DNA of 64,000 nucleotides from [Pantoea] beijingensis (GCF_022647505.1 NZ_CP071409.1:2852001-2916000), one strand, 5' to 3'; numbered from the stretch's first letter, positions 9,122 to 19,517 are shown. The notes: generated by a model from the letters alone, not told the origin. Translations and numbers: made by a program.

Positions 9122-9159
9122 ACGCAACCGTTTCCCTTGCTGCGCGCTCATGGTATTCT
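9122..9159 (+). promoter_or_regulatory. PurR operator and promoter of purEK
   Basis: ACGCAACCGTTTCCCT (9122-9137) matches the PurR box (consensus ACGCAAACGTTTGCGT) and is nearly identical to the E. coli purE operator. It overlaps a -35 region TTTCCC (9131-9136), which has a 17-bp spacer to a -10 TATTCT (9154-9159). PurR with hypoxanthine or guanine would repress purine synthesis here. Confidence 0.8.
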
Positions 9160-9231
9160 CTGTGCCCTTCTCAACTGGCGCCAACCATGGCGCGCCAGTG
9201 AAGTTTGTACAATCACAGGAGTCAGACTCAC

Positions 9232-9741
9232 ATGTCATCCAACGCCGCCCCGGCCCGTATTGCTATCGTAATGGGTTCCAAAAGCGACTGGGCCACCATG
9301 GAATTTGCTGCGGAAATCCTTACCGCGCTTAATGTGCCTTTTCATACCGAAGTGGTTTCAGCGCACCGCACGCCAGATAAGCTGTTCAGCTTTGCTGAGG
9401 ACGCGGCGGACAAAGGCTTTCAGGTGATTATTGCAGGAGCCGGTGGTGCTGCTCATCTTCCGGGTATGCTGGCGGCAAAAACGTTGGTTCCAGTGCTGGG
9501 CGTTCCGGTACAAAGTGCCGCACTAAGCGGTGTGGACAGTCTTTACTCCATTGTACAAATGCCACGCGGCATTCCGGTTGGTACACTGGCGATTGGTAAA
9601 GCGGGCGCAGCAAACGCAGCACTGCTGGCTGCACAAATTCTGGCCATTTATGATCGCGAGCTGGCTACCCGCCTGGCAACCTGGCGCCAGGCGCAAACCG
9701 ATGACGTGCTGAATAATCCCGATCCGCGGGGGGCTGTATGA
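9232..9741 (+). CDS. purE: N5-carboxyaminoimidazole ribonucleotide mutase
   Basis: PurE (169 residues from the ATG at 9232, which is preceded by AGGAG; upstream in-frame ATG 9205 lacks support) converts N5-CAIR to CAIR in purine synthesis. Class I PurE motifs are visible: [16 protein letters not shown] and [10 protein letters not shown]. The stop overlaps purK in ATGA, giving a coupled purEK operon behind a PurR box. Confidence 0.97.
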   Translation: MSSNAAPARIAIVMGSKSDWATMEFAAEILTALNVPFHTEVVSAHRTPDKLFSFAEDAADKGFQVIIAGAGGAAHLPGMLAAKTLVPVLGVPVQSAALSGVDSLYSIVQMPRGIPVGTLAIGKAGAANAALLAAQILAIYDRELATRLATWRQAQTDDVLNNPDPRGAV

Positions 9742-10805
9742 AGCCAGTCTGTATCTTAGGTAATGGCCAGCTTGGACGTATGTTGCGTCAGGCCGGTGCA
9801 CCGCTTGGCATCGCCGTCTATCCGGTAGGACCAGACGAGGTACCGGAAACGCTCCCCATACAACAAAGTGTGATCACCGCCGAAATTGAGCGATGGCCCG
9901 AAACGGCGCTGACGCGTGAACTTGCCCGCCACCCCGCGTTTGTAAATCGCGATATTTTCCCTTTGCTGGCTGACAGGCTGACGCAAAAACAGTTACTGGA
10001 CAGACTAAAACTCGCTACTGCGCCCTGGCAATTGCTGGAATCAGCCGAACAGTGGCCACAGGTTTTCGCCTCGCTGAGTGAGCTGGCGATCGTTAAGCGC
10101 CGTACCGGCGGCTATGATGGTCGTGGCCAATGGCGTTTACACGCTAATCAGACCGATACATTGTCCGCCGATAATTACGGCGAATGCATTGTGGAGCAAG
10201 GCATTCATTTTTCCGGAGAGGTATCACTGGTTGGCGCACGCAATCAACAGGGGGAAACGGTATTTTACCCGCTGACCCACAATCTCCATCAGGACGGCAT
10301 TCTGCGCACCAGCGTCGCATTCCCCGATCCCGATAGCGCACTGCAACACCAGGCAGAGCAGATGCTCTCCGCCATTCTAAATGAGCTTAACTATGTGGGC
10401 GTCATGGCGATGGAGTGTTTTGTGGTGCCGGAAGGTTTACTGATTAATGAACTGGCACCGCGCGTGCACAACAGTGGCCACTGGACGCAAAACGGCGCAT
10501 CAATCAGCCAGTTCGAGCTGCATCTACGCGCTATCCTAAATTTACCGATGCCAAAACCGGTCGTCAGCGCACCCGCAGTGATGATAAATGTGATCGGTAC
10601 CGACCTCAATTTACAGTGGCTGGAACAACCGCTGGTGCATCTACACTGGTACGAAAAAGAAGTTCGCCCGGGGCGCAAAGTCGGTCACCTCAACCTGAGC
10701 GATACTTGCCAGACACGTCTCTGCGAAGCGCTAAGTGCACTCGTTCCCTTACTGCCACCGGAATATCATAGTGGTATTGAATGGGCGACAGAAAAGTTGC
10801 GCTAA
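9738..10805 (+). CDS. purK: N5-carboxyaminoimidazole ribonucleotide synthase
   Basis: PurK (355 residues) is an ATP-grasp enzyme that makes N5-CAIR from AIR, bicarbonate and ATP, feeding PurE. Visible landmarks are the N-terminal [13 protein letters not shown], the ATP-grasp lysine segment [14 protein letters not shown], and the metal-binding block [15 protein letters not shown]. The 4-bp overlap with purE indicates cotranslation. Confidence 0.97.
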   Translation: MKPVCILGNGQLGRMLRQAGAPLGIAVYPVGPDEVPETLPIQQSVITAEIERWPETALTRELARHPAFVNRDIFPLLADRLTQKQLLDRLKLATAPWQLLESAEQWPQVFASLSELAIVKRRTGGYDGRGQWRLHANQTDTLSADNYGECIVEQGIHFSGEVSLVGARNQQGETVFYPLTHNLHQDGILRTSVAFPDPDSALQHQAEQMLSAILNELNYVGVMAMECFVVPEGLLINELAPRVHNSGHWTQNGASISQFELHLRAILNLPMPKPVVSAPAVMINVIGTDLNLQWLEQPLVHLHWYEKEVRPGRKVGHLNLSDTCQTRLCEALSALVPLLPPEYHSGIEWATEKLR

Positions 10806-10811
10806 CTTCAT

Positions 10812-10838
10812 ACGGGCCGGTATCTGACGGCCCGTTTT
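10812..10838 (+). terminator. Terminator after purEK
   Basis: ACGGGCCG (10812-10819) pairs with CGGCCCGT (10828-10835) around an 8-nt loop, followed by TTT. It lies just after the purK stop and before the end of convergent ybbP. Confidence 0.7.
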
Positions 10839-10884
10839 CCTGTACGTCGTCATCAATCCCTGCCACCCCAACGCAGTGGTGAAA

Positions 10885-13302
10885 TCAGGATGCGCCAAAG
10901 CTCCTGAATAATGCCTTTCCGCGTAATAACCTTACCCCAAGCCACCCACCACAGACGGAAAGCAACAGCGCACCAGTCAAAGGCAGCAGAATCCACAGCA
11001 TAAAATCAGGCTGCCATGGGAAATCGAACACTTTCCGCTGTAATCCCCACAATGCAGCCTCCGCACCGATAGCGGCAGCGATACCGGAAACCGCACCGAG
11101 AGCAGCAAATTCACACCACAGGGTTCCACGTAACAGCTTCTTACTGGCGCCAAGCGTACGATACACCACTAACTCCTGCTGGCGTTGACGCATACCGACC
11201 TGAATTTGTGCCAGTAGCAGCAACATCCCACAGGCGGTTACCAGCACCACCATAATTTCCAGGGCCTGACTCACTTGCGCCAGTACCTGCCCCACCTGTT
11301 TCAGGATACTGCCAATATCCAGCAGGCTGATCGTCGGGAATTCACGGTTAAGCTGTGCCAGCAGCAACGGATTATCATCCATACGAAAACTGGTCAGCCA
11401 GCTCTGCGGTTGACCATCAAGCGCGCCCGGCGGGAAGATAAAGAAGAAATTGGGACGCAAACTTTCCCAGTCGACTTTACGCAGGCTACTAATTTTCGCA
11501 GTAAACTCTTGCGTATCCCCCGTGAAAGTTAAGCTATCACCCAGCTTCACGCCCAGCCGCGACGCCAGCTCCATCTCCATGGAGACTTCATCCTTTTTCG
11601 GTGGCCAACTTCCTGCCACCAATGGATTGTGCTCGGGACGCTGCTGCTGCCAGGTCAGATTCAATTCACGATTCAGCGCGTCATCACGTCTGGGGTCCGC
11701 AGGCTGATGATTGATGCTGGTCAATCTTACCCGCGCAACCGGATAAAATGTCTCTGGTTTCACATTATGCTGCTGCAAGAAACGGGTAACCTGCGGCACC
11801 TGCTGCTGCGTTACATTCAGCAGGAAATAGTTAGGGCTTTCCGGCGGCAGCTGTTGCTGCCACCGTTCAAGCAAGTCGCCACGCATCACCAACAGTAGCG
11901 CGAGTAACATAAAAGAGAAAGAGAACGCTGCAAGTTGGCTGAGTGTGGTCCAGGGCTGGCGTAACAGACGATTGACCGCCAGACGAAATGCAAGATTGCG
12001 CACAGAAAGCCGCCGTAACACTAACAGCGCTCCCCAGCCAATGGCTCCCAACAGTATTGCCAGCAACACCATGCCCGCGACTAACGCCCAGAGTAGTTGA
12101 CTCCCCCCTACCAGTAACGCCAGCAAGCCAATAACCACCAACGCCATCACCGGCAAGTAGACCTTGAGCGGCCAGACGTTAGCAATCACATCACGGCGCA
12201 GTACGCGCAGTGGCTGCGTAGCCAGCAACAGTCGGTAAGGCCGCAGCCCAACGATCAGTGAGATGACAAACAGCGACCCAATAGCCCATAACCAGGGCCA
12301 GAAGCTGGACGGAGGCAACGCCCCCGGCAGTACCGGACTGAGCATTTTCAGCAGTATGGCCTCAAATCCCAGCCCTGCTATGCTGCCGCAGACGGCCGCC
12401 AGCAGCAGCACCGACAGCCACTGGCCGATAATCAGCTTACGTAGAGCCGCACGGTTAGCACCCAGAGTTTTTAATACCGCCACCAGATCATACCGGCTGC
12501 GGCAATAATGGCTCATCGCGACCGCAACCGCTGCAATCGCCAGCATCAACGTCAGCAGCGCGGATAGCAGTAAAAACTGTTGGGCACGCTGCATGGATTT
12601 ACCTAGCGCATCCTCTGAGTTTTCAATGCTTATCCATTTTTGATCGGGCTTCAGCAACGGTTCGATATAGCTATCGTAGCGGCTCAGTTGCTCCGGCGTC
12701 CCGGAAAATTTATAACGCCAGGTCAGGCGACTGCCGGGTTGTACTGCTCCGGTTTTTTCCACATCGGCCAGGTTCATTAATAACCGGGGAGCCGTTTGAA
12801 ACGGATTGAATCCGCTGTCCGGCTCCTGAACCACTTCCCCGGCAATGCGTAGCGTAGTATCCCCAACGTCCAGCATATCGCCGATTTTCAAATTCAGCAG
12901 CGCCAGTAAACGCGGTGCGGCAAGAACCGTACCGGCGGTGGGCTTCAATCCTGTCGGTTCGGTACTGAGTTCGCCATACATCGGATACACGTCATCGACG
13001 GCCTTTACCGATGCCAACTGCGGTGTATCCCGGGCAAACGTCATGGTCATAAACGTCAGTTGGCGCCCAACCCGCATTCCTTCCTGCTGTGCCTGTTCCA
13101 GCCAGGCGGGCGGCACTTCACGCGCGCTGCGTAACGTGCGATCGCCCGCCATAAAGTCACGGCCCTGCTGGGTCAACCCTTTTTCCATGCGATCGCTCAG
13201 CGAACCAAGCGCCAATACGCAGGCTACCGCCAACGTCAGCGCCAGCCAGACAATGAGCAATGAAGGCGAACGCCATTCACGCCAGAACCAGCGCCAAATC
13301 AT
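10885..13302 (-). CDS. ybbP: ABC transporter permease of the FtsX/MacB type (YbbP)
   Basis: The 805-residue integral membrane protein starts at 13302 (MIWRWFWREW). This start overlaps the ybbA stop by 4 bp (ATGA) behind a GGGAGGAGG ribosome-binding site. It has an N-terminal helix, a large periplasmic domain (about residues 45-250), a cluster of helices, a second periplasmic domain (about 500-670) and C-terminal helices. This duplicated FtsX layout is typical of YbbP-like permeases. With YbbA it forms a mechanotransmission-type ABC complex whose substrate is unproven; the neighbouring tesA suggests a role with lipids or exported enzymes (inference). Confidence 0.93.
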   Translation of the reverse strand: MIWRWFWREWRSPSLLIVWLALTLAVACVLALGSLSDRMEKGLTQQGRDFMAGDRTLRSAREVPPAWLEQAQQEGMRVGRQLTFMTMTFARDTPQLASVKAVDDVYPMYGELSTEPTGLKPTAGTVLAAPRLLALLNLKIGDMLDVGDTTLRIAGEVVQEPDSGFNPFQTAPRLLMNLADVEKTGAVQPGSRLTWRYKFSGTPEQLSRYDSYIEPLLKPDQKWISIENSEDALGKSMQRAQQFLLLSALLTLMLAIAAVAVAMSHYCRSRYDLVAVLKTLGANRAALRKLIIGQWLSVLLLAAVCGSIAGLGFEAILLKMLSPVLPGALPPSSFWPWLWAIGSLFVISLIVGLRPYRLLLATQPLRVLRRDVIANVWPLKVYLPVMALVVIGLLALLVGGSQLLWALVAGMVLLAILLGAIGWGALLVLRRLSVRNLAFRLAVNRLLRQPWTTLSQLAAFSFSFMLLALLLVMRGDLLERWQQQLPPESPNYFLLNVTQQQVPQVTRFLQQHNVKPETFYPVARVRLTSINHQPADPRRDDALNRELNLTWQQQRPEHNPLVAGSWPPKKDEVSMEMELASRLGVKLGDSLTFTGDTQEFTAKISSLRKVDWESLRPNFFFIFPPGALDGQPQSWLTSFRMDDNPLLLAQLNREFPTISLLDIGSILKQVGQVLAQVSQALEIMVVLVTACGMLLLLAQIQVGMRQRQQELVVYRTLGASKKLLRGTLWCEFAALGAVSGIAAAIGAEAALWGLQRKVFDFPWQPDFMLWILLPLTGALLLSVCGGWLGVRLLRGKALFRSFGAS

Positions 13303-13985
13303 GCCTCCTCCCACAATTTTCCGTCACGAAGACGCAACCGACGATCGCAGCGGGCCGCCAATTGCTCATCATGGGTGACCAGGATCAGCGTGGTAGAGAA
13401 ATCTCGATTGAGAGAAAACAGCAGATCGGCAATGCGATCACCGGTTTTACGGTCAAGATTGCCGGTGGGCTCATCGGCAAATAGCAGCCCAGGACGGCCA
13501 TTAAACGCGCGTGCCAGCGCAACACGTTGTTGCTCACCGCCGGAAAGCTGTGCCGGAAGATGCGTCAAGCGCTCACCTAATCCAAGCTGATTAAGCAACG
13601 TACGCGACATTTCACGGCTTTCTTTATCGCTGTTGCCCCTTAGCAGTGAGGGGAGCTGCACATTTTCCAGCGCATTGAGCGTAGGTACCAGCATAAAGGA
13701 CTGAAAAACAAAGCCAACGTGTGTAGCTCGTAACTCAGCGCGCTGTTCTTCATCCATCCGGTGCAGCGGCTGACCAAACATAAACACTTCGCCGTCACTG
13801 CCATCATCCAATCCGGCAAGAATCCCTAATAACGTTGACTTCCCCGAGCCGGACTCACCGATCAACGCGATAGTTTCAGCCGGTTTGACAACCAGCTCAA
13901 CTCCGGTGAGGATATTCAACTGGTGATCACCCTGACCGACGGACTTACTAAGATAATGAACTTCAAGAATGTTTTCCGCTGGCAT
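13299..13985 (-). CDS. ybbA: ABC transporter ATP-binding protein YbbA
   Basis: This 228-residue ATPase of the LolD/MacB group has Walker A GESGSGKST (about 40-48), signature LSGGEQQRVALARAF and Walker B LLFADEPTGNLD. It partners YbbP, which it overlaps by 4 bp. Its 5' end overlaps the divergent tesA gene by 30 bp on the opposite strand, an arrangement also present in E. coli. Confidence 0.95.
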   Translation of the reverse strand: MPAENILEVHYLSKSVGQGDHQLNILTGVELVVKPAETIALIGESGSGKSTLLGILAGLDDGSDGEVFMFGQPLHRMDEEQRAELRATHVGFVFQSFMLVPTLNALENVQLPSLLRGNSDKESREMSRTLLNQLGLGERLTHLPAQLSGGEQQRVALARAFNGRPGLLFADEPTGNLDRKTGDRIADLLFSLNRDFSTTLILVTHDEQLAARCDRRLRLRDGKLWEEA

Positions 13986-14573
13986 TACCCTTTCCTGTTA
14001 TTATTGCTACTTATTTCACGCGTGGCATCAGCCGATACCTTACTGGTGCTCGGCGACAGCTTAAGCGCCGGCTACCGTATGTCGGCTGGCGCGGTCTGGC
14101 CTGCGCTACTGAATAAAAAATGGCAAAACACACCCAATGTCGTGAATGCCAGCATTAGTGGTGATACTACTGCACAAGCGCTGGCAAGACTGCCGGGCCT
14201 GTTAAAACAGCATCAGCCTCGCTGGGTGCTGATTGAGCTGGGCGGCAACGATGGTTTACGTGGGTTCCCGCCGAAAAACATTGAGCAGGACCTGCGTAAA
14301 ATCATTGCCGATGTGAAGGCCGCTGACGCCGAACCCTTCCTGATGCAAATTCGCTTGCCAGCAAACTATGGTCGCCGCTATACGCAATCCTTCAGTGGGA
14401 TCTATCCCCAGTTGGCGCAAGAGTTGAGTATCCCTCTGGTGCCCTTTTTTATGGAGCAGGTCTATCTGAAGCCCGAGTGGATGCAACAGGATGGCATTCA
14501 TCCCACACCGGATGCTCAGCCTTTTATCACCGATTTTATGGCTAACGCACTGGCACCGCTGGTTAGCCAGTAG
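13956..14573 (+). CDS. tesA: Multifunctional acyl-CoA thioesterase I / protease I / lysophospholipase L1
   Basis: TesA is a periplasmic SGNH (GDSL) hydrolase acting on acyl-CoA, lysophospholipids and small esters. From the ATG at 13956 it is 205 residues with a signal peptide (hydrophobic run FLLLLLLISR, cleavage after VASA). The blocks are LGDSLSAGYRM (catalytic Ser), ELGGNDGLRG (Gly/Asn oxyanion residues) and DGIHPTPDAQ (Asp, His). The start was chosen to match the enterobacterial N-terminus MNF-NVFRWH rather than the ATG at 13923. Confidence 0.95.
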   Translation: MNFKNVFRWHYPFLLLLLLISRVASADTLLVLGDSLSAGYRMSAGAVWPALLNKKWQNTPNVVNASISGDTTAQALARLPGLLKQHQPRWVLIELGGNDGLRGFPPKNIEQDLRKIIADVKAADAEPFLMQIRLPANYGRRYTQSFSGIYPQLAQELSIPLVPFFMEQVYLKPEWMQQDGIHPTPDAQPFITDFMANALAPLVSQ

Positions 14574-14633
14574 CCTGCACGTATTCAGTTAAACATGAGT
14601 CGCGGAAAATCAGCACGATCAACAGGTAAAGTT

Positions 14634-14693
14634 ATGAAAATAATCACAACGATAGCCGCTAAACAGAATCAGCGCCTGCGCGGTAAAGCATGA
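14634..14693 (+). CDS. Possible 19-residue leader ORF upstream of ybbO
   Basis: An ATG at 14634 preceded by AGGTAA encodes MKIITTIAAKQNQRLRGKA and stops with TGA at 14691-14693. That stop overlaps the two ATG codons (ATGATG) that open ybbO. The overlap would couple ybbO translation to this peptide, or the frame is fortuitous. No homolog is recognised. Confidence 0.35.
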   Translation: MKIITTIAAKQNQRLRGKA

Positions 14694-15490
14694 TGCAAAA
14701 AAATATCGTGATCACCGGCTGTTCCAGCGGGATCGGGCTGACGGCGGCAAACGATTTACTGCTGCGCGGTTATCGTATTTTTGCCGTCTGCCGCAAGGCA
14801 GAAGACGTACAACGCATGGATACACTGGGATTTACCGGCATTAAAATGGACCTTGATAGCGCGACGAGTGTAAGCGCTGCCGCTCAACAGATCCTTAAAT
14901 TGGCTGATAATCAACTTTATGCACTGTTTAATAATGGCGGCTATGGCGTATATGGCGAGATAGCCAGCCTGTCACGCGCGCAGTTGGAGCAACAATTTGC
15001 AACGAATCTATTTGGCACTCACCAGCTCACCGCGCTGCTGCTGCCGGCTTTGAAGGCCAATGGCGGCGGCAGAATCATTAATACCAGTTCCGTACTGGGA
15101 TTGGTTTCCACTCCGGGGCGCGGCGCTTATGCTGCCAGCAAATACGCGCTGGAGGCATGGTCTGATGCCTTACGTATCGAATTATATGATAGCGGCGTAC
15201 GTGTCAGCCTGATTGAACCCGGGCCGATTACAACGCGCTTCACCGATAACGTCAATCAATCCCGGGAGGATAAGCCAGTAGTGAATCCGTCTATCGTCGC
15301 CCGGTTTTCCCTGCCACCGGAAGCAATATTACCTAAATTGCGCCATGCTCTGGAGAGCGCTCATCCCCGGTTACGCTATCCGGTGACGCTGGTTGCGCAT
15401 ACCATGGCGATACTGCGCCGCGTACTGCCGGGCTGGATGATGGATCGCATTTTGCGCGGACAATCACGCCACAACGACGATTTTGCTTGA
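14690..15490 (+). CDS. ybbO: Short-chain dehydrogenase/reductase YbbO
   Basis: This 266-residue classical SDR has TGCSSGIG near residue 9, NNGGYG (the NAG-type motif) near 85, catalytic Ser in NTSSVLG and YAASK near 153. The long C-terminal part (YPVTLVAHTMAILRRVLPGWM) is hydrophobic. E. coli YbbO has been reported as an NADP-dependent aldehyde reductase. ATG codons at 14690 and 14693 both fit. It sits between tesA and ybbN as in E. coli. Confidence 0.92.
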   Translation: MMQKNIVITGCSSGIGLTAANDLLLRGYRIFAVCRKAEDVQRMDTLGFTGIKMDLDSATSVSAAAQQILKLADNQLYALFNNGGYGVYGEIASLSRAQLEQQFATNLFGTHQLTALLLPALKANGGGRIINTSSVLGLVSTPGRGAYAASKYALEAWSDALRIELYDSGVRVSLIEPGPITTRFTDNVNQSREDKPVVNPSIVARFSLPPEAILPKLRHALESAHPRLRYPVTLVAHTMAILRRVLPGWMMDRILRGQSRHNDDFA

Positions 15491-15546
15491 AGGCAGCCTA
15501 TAAACCCCAATATCGTTATCAGGCCATCAGATAAAGAGACGAATTT

Positions 15547-16404
15547 ATGTCACCACAAGCTTCAATTATTGATATTAATGAAACCAACCTGCATCAGACG
15601 CTTGAACAGTCGATGACTGTTCCGGTGCTGTTCTATTTTTGGTCAGAGCGCAGCCAGCACTGCCAGCAGCTCACGCCGCTGCTCGAGCGTCTGGCGCAGG
15701 ACTATGCCGGACAGTTTATTCTGGCTAAGCTTGACTGTGATGCAGAACAGGCCGTCGCGGCACAGTTTGGTCTGCGTTCCATTCCCACTGTTTATCTGTT
15801 TCAGAACGGTCAACCCGTTGATGGCTTTCAGGGCCCTCAGCCGGAAGAAGCGGTACGCGCCCTGCTGGAAAAAGTATTGCCACGCGAAGAAGAGTTAAAG
15901 GCGCAGGCTGCGATAGCATTCATGCAAGAAGGCAAAATGATCGATGCGTTGCCGCTGCTGAAAGATGCATGGCAGTTAAGCAATCAGTCCAGCGAGATCG
16001 GTTTTCTGCTTGCTGAAGTGCTGATTGCCCTTACCCGCAGCGATGAAGCCGAAGCCGTGCTCAATGTCGTTCCGCTACAGGATCAAGACACCCGCTATCA
16101 TGGGCTGCTGGCGCAAATTGATTTACTGAAACAGGCAGCCAATACGCCTGAAATTCAGCAATTGCAGCAGCAACTGGAAAATGATCCAGCGAACAGTGAA
16201 CTGGCCGCTAAACTCGCATTACAATTACATCAGGTTGGTCGCAATGAAGAAGCGTTGGAATTACTGATGAGCCACCTGAAGAAAGATTTAAATGCCGCTG
16301 ATGGCCAGGTAAGAAAAATGCTGCAGGAAATTTTAGCAGCATTAGGGACTGGCGATGCGCTCGCTGCCAAATATCGCCGCCAGCTCTATTCATTGCTCTA
16401 CTGA
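15547..16404 (+). CDS. cnoX: Co-chaperone/thioredoxin-fold protein CnoX (YbbN)
   Basis: The 285-residue protein has an N-terminal thioredoxin fold in which the usual CxxC is replaced by S-Q-H-C ([11 protein letters not shown]). The cis-Pro segment is [14 protein letters not shown], and tetratricopeptide-like repeats follow from about residue 115. In E. coli CnoX it works with GroEL as a holdase activated by chlorine stress. ybbL/ybbM, which lie between ybbN and qmcA in E. coli, are absent here. Confidence 0.94.
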   Translation: MSPQASIIDINETNLHQTLEQSMTVPVLFYFWSERSQHCQQLTPLLERLAQDYAGQFILAKLDCDAEQAVAAQFGLRSIPTVYLFQNGQPVDGFQGPQPEEAVRALLEKVLPREEELKAQAAIAFMQEGKMIDALPLLKDAWQLSNQSSEIGFLLAEVLIALTRSDEAEAVLNVVPLQDQDTRYHGLLAQIDLLKQAANTPEIQQLQQQLENDPANSELAAKLALQLHQVGRNEEALELLMSHLKKDLNAADGQVRKMLQEILAALGTGDALAAKYRRQLYSLLY

Positions 16405-16418
16405 TTTTACTCATTTAA

Positions 16419-16440
16419 CGGGCCGAAGCGACTCGGCCCG
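16419..16440 (+). terminator. Hairpin between ybbN and qmcA
   Basis: CGGGCCGA (16419-16426) pairs with TCGGCCCG (16433-16440) around a 6-nt loop. No T run follows, so it may only attenuate read-through into qmcA. Confidence 0.45.
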
Positions 16441-16466
16441 CCATCTAACAATCCGGAGGTTTACAT

Positions 16467-17384
16467 ATGCTTGCCGCTATTCCTGTACTGATCGTACTGG
16501 CATTAATTATCGTTTGGTCCGGTATTAAAATTGTGCCTCAGGGCTATCAGTGGACCGTTGAACGTTTCGGACGTTATACCCGCCCCCTTCAGCCTGGCCT
16601 CAGCCTGGTGGTGCCATTTATGGATCGTATTGGCCGTAAGATCAATATGATGGAGCAGGTACTGGATATCCCTTCACAGGAAATCATCTCCAAAGATAAC
16701 GCCAGCGTCACTATTGATGCCGTCTGTTTTATCCAGGTAGTAGATCCGGCTCGCGCAGCATATGAAGTCAGTAATCTGGAGCTGGCAATTATCAACCTGA
16801 CGATGACAAATATGCGCACCGTATTGGGTTCGATGGAGCTTGATGAAATGTTGTCACAGCGTGACAGCATTAATACGCGCCTGTTGCATATCGTTGATGA
16901 AGCCACCAATCCGTGGGGAGTCAAAGTGACGCGTATTGAGATCCGCGATGTGCGCCCACCGGCAGAATTGATTGCTTCTATGAACGCCCAGATGAAAGCC
17001 GAACGTACCAAACGTGCCGATATCCTTGAAGCAGAAGGTGTACGTCAGGCAGCAATCCTACGTGCTGAAGGGGATAAGCAATCACAGATTTTGAAAGCGG
17101 AAGGCGAGCGCCAGTCTGCATTTTTACAGGCGGAAGCACGGGAACGTAGTGCCGAGGCGGAGGCGCGTGCAACGCAGATGGTATCGGAGGCCATTGCTGC
17201 TGGCGATCTTCAGGCTATTAACTATTTTGTGGCACAAAAATATACAGACGCACTGCAAAAAATTGGTTCAGCGAATAACAGCAAAGTGGTGCTGATGCCG
17301 CTAGAGGCCAGTAGTCTGCTGGGATCCATTGCCGGAATCGGCGAACTCTTGAAAGAGACACGGCAGGAGCGGAGTAACCCCTGA
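16467..17384 (+). CDS. qmcA: SPFH/stomatin-type membrane protein QmcA
   Basis: The 305-residue protein begins with one membrane helix (about 3-20). This leads into a band-7/SPFH domain ([19 protein letters not shown] onward), then a charged Ala/Glu/Arg-rich coiled coil at about 175-245 (repeated [18 protein letters not shown]). Stomatin-like proteins form large membrane-bound oligomers. GGAGG precedes the ATG. The stop overlaps the ybbJ start (TGATG); paired SPFH and NfeD proteins are a standard functional unit. Confidence 0.95.
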   Translation: MLAAIPVLIVLALIIVWSGIKIVPQGYQWTVERFGRYTRPLQPGLSLVVPFMDRIGRKINMMEQVLDIPSQEIISKDNASVTIDAVCFIQVVDPARAAYEVSNLELAIINLTMTNMRTVLGSMELDEMLSQRDSINTRLLHIVDEATNPWGVKVTRIEIRDVRPPAELIASMNAQMKAERTKRADILEAEGVRQAAILRAEGDKQSQILKAEGERQSAFLQAEARERSAEAEARATQMVSEAIAAGDLQAINYFVAQKYTDALQKIGSANNSKVVLMPLEASSLLGSIAGIGELLKETRQERSNP

Positions 17385-17836
17385 TGTTGGCGGAATTTGT
17401 TACGCATCCTCATTGGTTTTGGCTCACGCTTGGCGGTTTATTGCTGGCGGCTGAAATGCTGGGGAGTAGCGGCTATCTGCTGTGGAGTGGAATCGCGGCG
17501 ATACTGGTTGGCCTGCTGGTGTGGCTGTTTCCCCTATCCTGGGAGTGGCAGGGGGGGCTTTTTGCCATTGCCACGATGATCGCCGCCTGGTTTTGGTATC
17601 ACTGGATGAAGCGACGCGATCGCAAGGTAGCCCCTAATATGCTGAACCAGCGCGGTAACCGTATGATTGGCCAGCACTTAATTTTGCATCAGCCATTGGT
17701 TAATGGTTTGGGACACGTGCAGGTCGGTGACAGTAGCTGGCGCGTGCAGGCCGATAGTGATTTACCCGCGGGCAGTACAGTCATCGTTGTCGCTATTGAG
17801 GGAATTACTCTGCGTGTCGTGCCGGAAGCAAGTTAG
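17384..17836 (+). CDS. ybbJ: NfeD-family inner membrane protein YbbJ
   Basis: The 150-residue protein has about three membrane helices in the first 75 residues ([17 protein letters not shown], then two more). A soluble OB-fold NfeD domain follows ([21 protein letters not shown]). It is coupled to qmcA by a one-base overlap. Its stop codon overlaps the stop of convergent cueR. Confidence 0.93.
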   Translation: MLAEFVTHPHWFWLTLGGLLLAAEMLGSSGYLLWSGIAAILVGLLVWLFPLSWEWQGGLFAIATMIAAWFWYHWMKRRDRKVAPNMLNQRGNRMIGQHLILHQPLVNGLGHVQVGDSSWRVQADSDLPAGSTVIVVAIEGITLRVVPEAS

Positions 17837-18243
17837 GCAGGGCCAGTATGCTGGCAACATCCGGCAAGAGTGTTGATGATTGGACAATCGGCGCTGTCAT
17901 CCCCCGGACAGTCTGCTGCAAGCGCCAGTAGCCGCTCTCTCATCTGGCTCAGTTCTTTAATATGTGCCTCAATTTCAGCCACTTTCTCCAGCGTACGCGC
18001 TTTAACATCTGCGCTATGGCGTGCAGGATTATTGAACAGAACCACCATCTCACGACATTCATCCAGATTAAACCCCACCTGCCGGGCCTGACGCAGAAGC
18101 GTCAGCTCTTCAAGATGTTTCGCGGTATAACTGCGATACCCGTTTTCGCCCCGAAGCGGCGGTGTTACCAGGCCTTTCTCTTCATAAAATCGAATGGTTT
18201 TATGGGTTAATCCGGTTTTTTTTGCCACGTCACTGATGTTCAT
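17833..18243 (-). CDS. cueR: Copper-responsive MerR-type activator CueR
   Basis: CueR (136 residues from the ATG at 18243; longer upstream in-frame ATGs are not homologous) senses Cu(I) and activates copA and related genes. It has an N-terminal MerR winged helix ([20 protein letters not shown]) and a dimerisation helix. The C-terminal metal loop has two cysteines ([13 protein letters not shown]). Its target operator is visible before copA (21399-21429), although cueR and copA are separated here by about 3 kb of inserted genes. Confidence 0.95.
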   Translation of the reverse strand: MNISDVAKKTGLTHKTIRFYEEKGLVTPPLRGENGYRSYTAKHLEELTLLRQARQVGFNLDECREMVVLFNNPARHSADVKARTLEKVAEIEAHIKELSQMRERLLALAADCPGDDSADCPIINTLAGCCQHTGPA

Positions 18244-18329
18244 CCCGGCCCCCTTTTCCTCGCTTTTCGCGAGGTCGTGGAACGTTATCAACACGGGGGA
18301 AGATAATTTATGTCCTTCCCCCGCAGCGA

Positions 18330-18575
18330 TTATTTTGCGTCCTGACTCTCAGCAATACGACGCAGATATTCATTGTTCTTAAACGCTATCATAATAAGCT
18401 CAAAGCCGACACGGACAGCGACACAGCCAACAATCAGCCCCAATATATTAAAGAGTGAGAAATTAACGGCCATGCTAAACAGACTGGTAGCAATAACCAT
18501 AATCAGGCTCAGCCAGTAAAACAACACCAAAATTTTAGGTGTGATCAAATTATCGAAAAAAAAGATATTTTTCAT
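18330..18575 (-). CDS. DUF4282-like small membrane protein
   Basis: This 81-residue protein has two long hydrophobic helices (about 15-35 and 42-64), followed by [17 protein letters not shown], the basic/aromatic tail seen in DUF4282 proteins. Function is unknown. It lies upstream of cueR in the same direction, 87 bp from its start. Confidence 0.7.
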   Translation of the reverse strand: MKNIFFFDNLITPKILVLFYWLSLIMVIATSLFSMAVNFSLFNILGLIVGCVAVRVGFELIMIAFKNNEYLRRIAESQDAK

Positions 18576-18770
18576 AACATTCCATTGATTGAATAGATTT
18601 TATTGTGGAAATGCTTTCCGTTATAACGAAAAGATTTATCGCCTGAATAATACCACTTACCTGCCCTAATCTAACCAAACTTTCGATGGAAAAGCGCATA
18701 AATACATGGATTATGGGAGTCAAGATAAGAGGGCGCCGCGGCGACAGGCGCCGATTACCAGGCCATTAAA

Positions 18771-19517
18771 TTACTTGCCCGTGCGGGAAAATTCGTCTTT
18801 TGCTTTCTGCAACTGTTGCAGGAACGCAGGGTTGGTGTGCAATGTTGCAACCACCGCAGAACCGACGATACGCGCCGCATCAACATCGCTCTGCCAGTGA
18901 TAACCGCAAATTACGCGGCTCTGCCCTAGCGCATATCCACGTTTGAGGATCTGATCCTGTCGCTGTGGGTTGATCTCCGCCAGCACCAGCGCCGTTGCCC
19001 AGCCAATCGAGGTGTGACCGGAAGGATAAGACCCATTTTTCGCCAGCTTATCTTGTTCTTTGGTGTTACAGGTTGCCGCACCATAGAATGCAAACGGACG
19101 AATACGCATATACTTCTCTTTCGCAGAACGTGTTGCCAGATCACCCGCATCCTCAATCATATTGGTCAGCAGCTTATGCAACTCGGGCGCATCCTGCGGG
19201 GTGATGGGCGAGCCAAAGGCGGCGGAAAAGGCATTCGCCACCCCACCACCACTCAAATTGGCATCTTCTGCCGCCTGACGACCGCGTTCACTTGAACGCA
19301 ACAGCCGCCCTTTTTCATACATAGCCTGATCGTTAAGAAACGCCACACTGCCCACTTCTGGCGGTGGCGGCAATAGCGCCAGGCTATCAATCGCCTGATT
19401 ATTATTTAAATAATAGAGATCCGGTTTAGTTGTTGCATCATTACCGCCCGGAACAAGTGCCAATGTGCTGACAGAAAAAAGGCTGGTAAAACAGAAGGCA
19501 ATCACACTCTTTTTCAT
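18771..19517 (-). CDS. Class A non-specific acid phosphatase (PhoN/PhoC type)
   Basis: The 248-residue periplasmic enzyme belongs to the PAP2 superfamily. From the ATG at 19517 there is a signal peptide ([20 protein letters not shown]). All three class A signature blocks are intact: K-x6-RP in [15 protein letters not shown], and SR-x5-H-x3-D in [12 protein letters not shown]. Class A enzymes hydrolyse many phosphomonoesters at acidic pH, scavenging phosphate. No PhoB box was found upstream. It is part of the insertion between cueR and copA. Confidence 0.92.
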   Translation of the reverse strand: MKKSVIAFCFTSLFSVSTLALVPGGNDATTKPDLYYLNNNQAIDSLALLPPPPEVGSVAFLNDQAMYEKGRLLRSSERGRQAAEDANLSGGGVANAFSAAFGSPITPQDAPELHKLLTNMIEDAGDLATRSAKEKYMRIRPFAFYGAATCNTKEQDKLAKNGSYPSGHTSIGWATALVLAEINPQRQDQILKRGYALGQSRVICGYHWQSDVDAARIVGSAVVATLHTNPAFLQQLQKAKDEFSRTGK

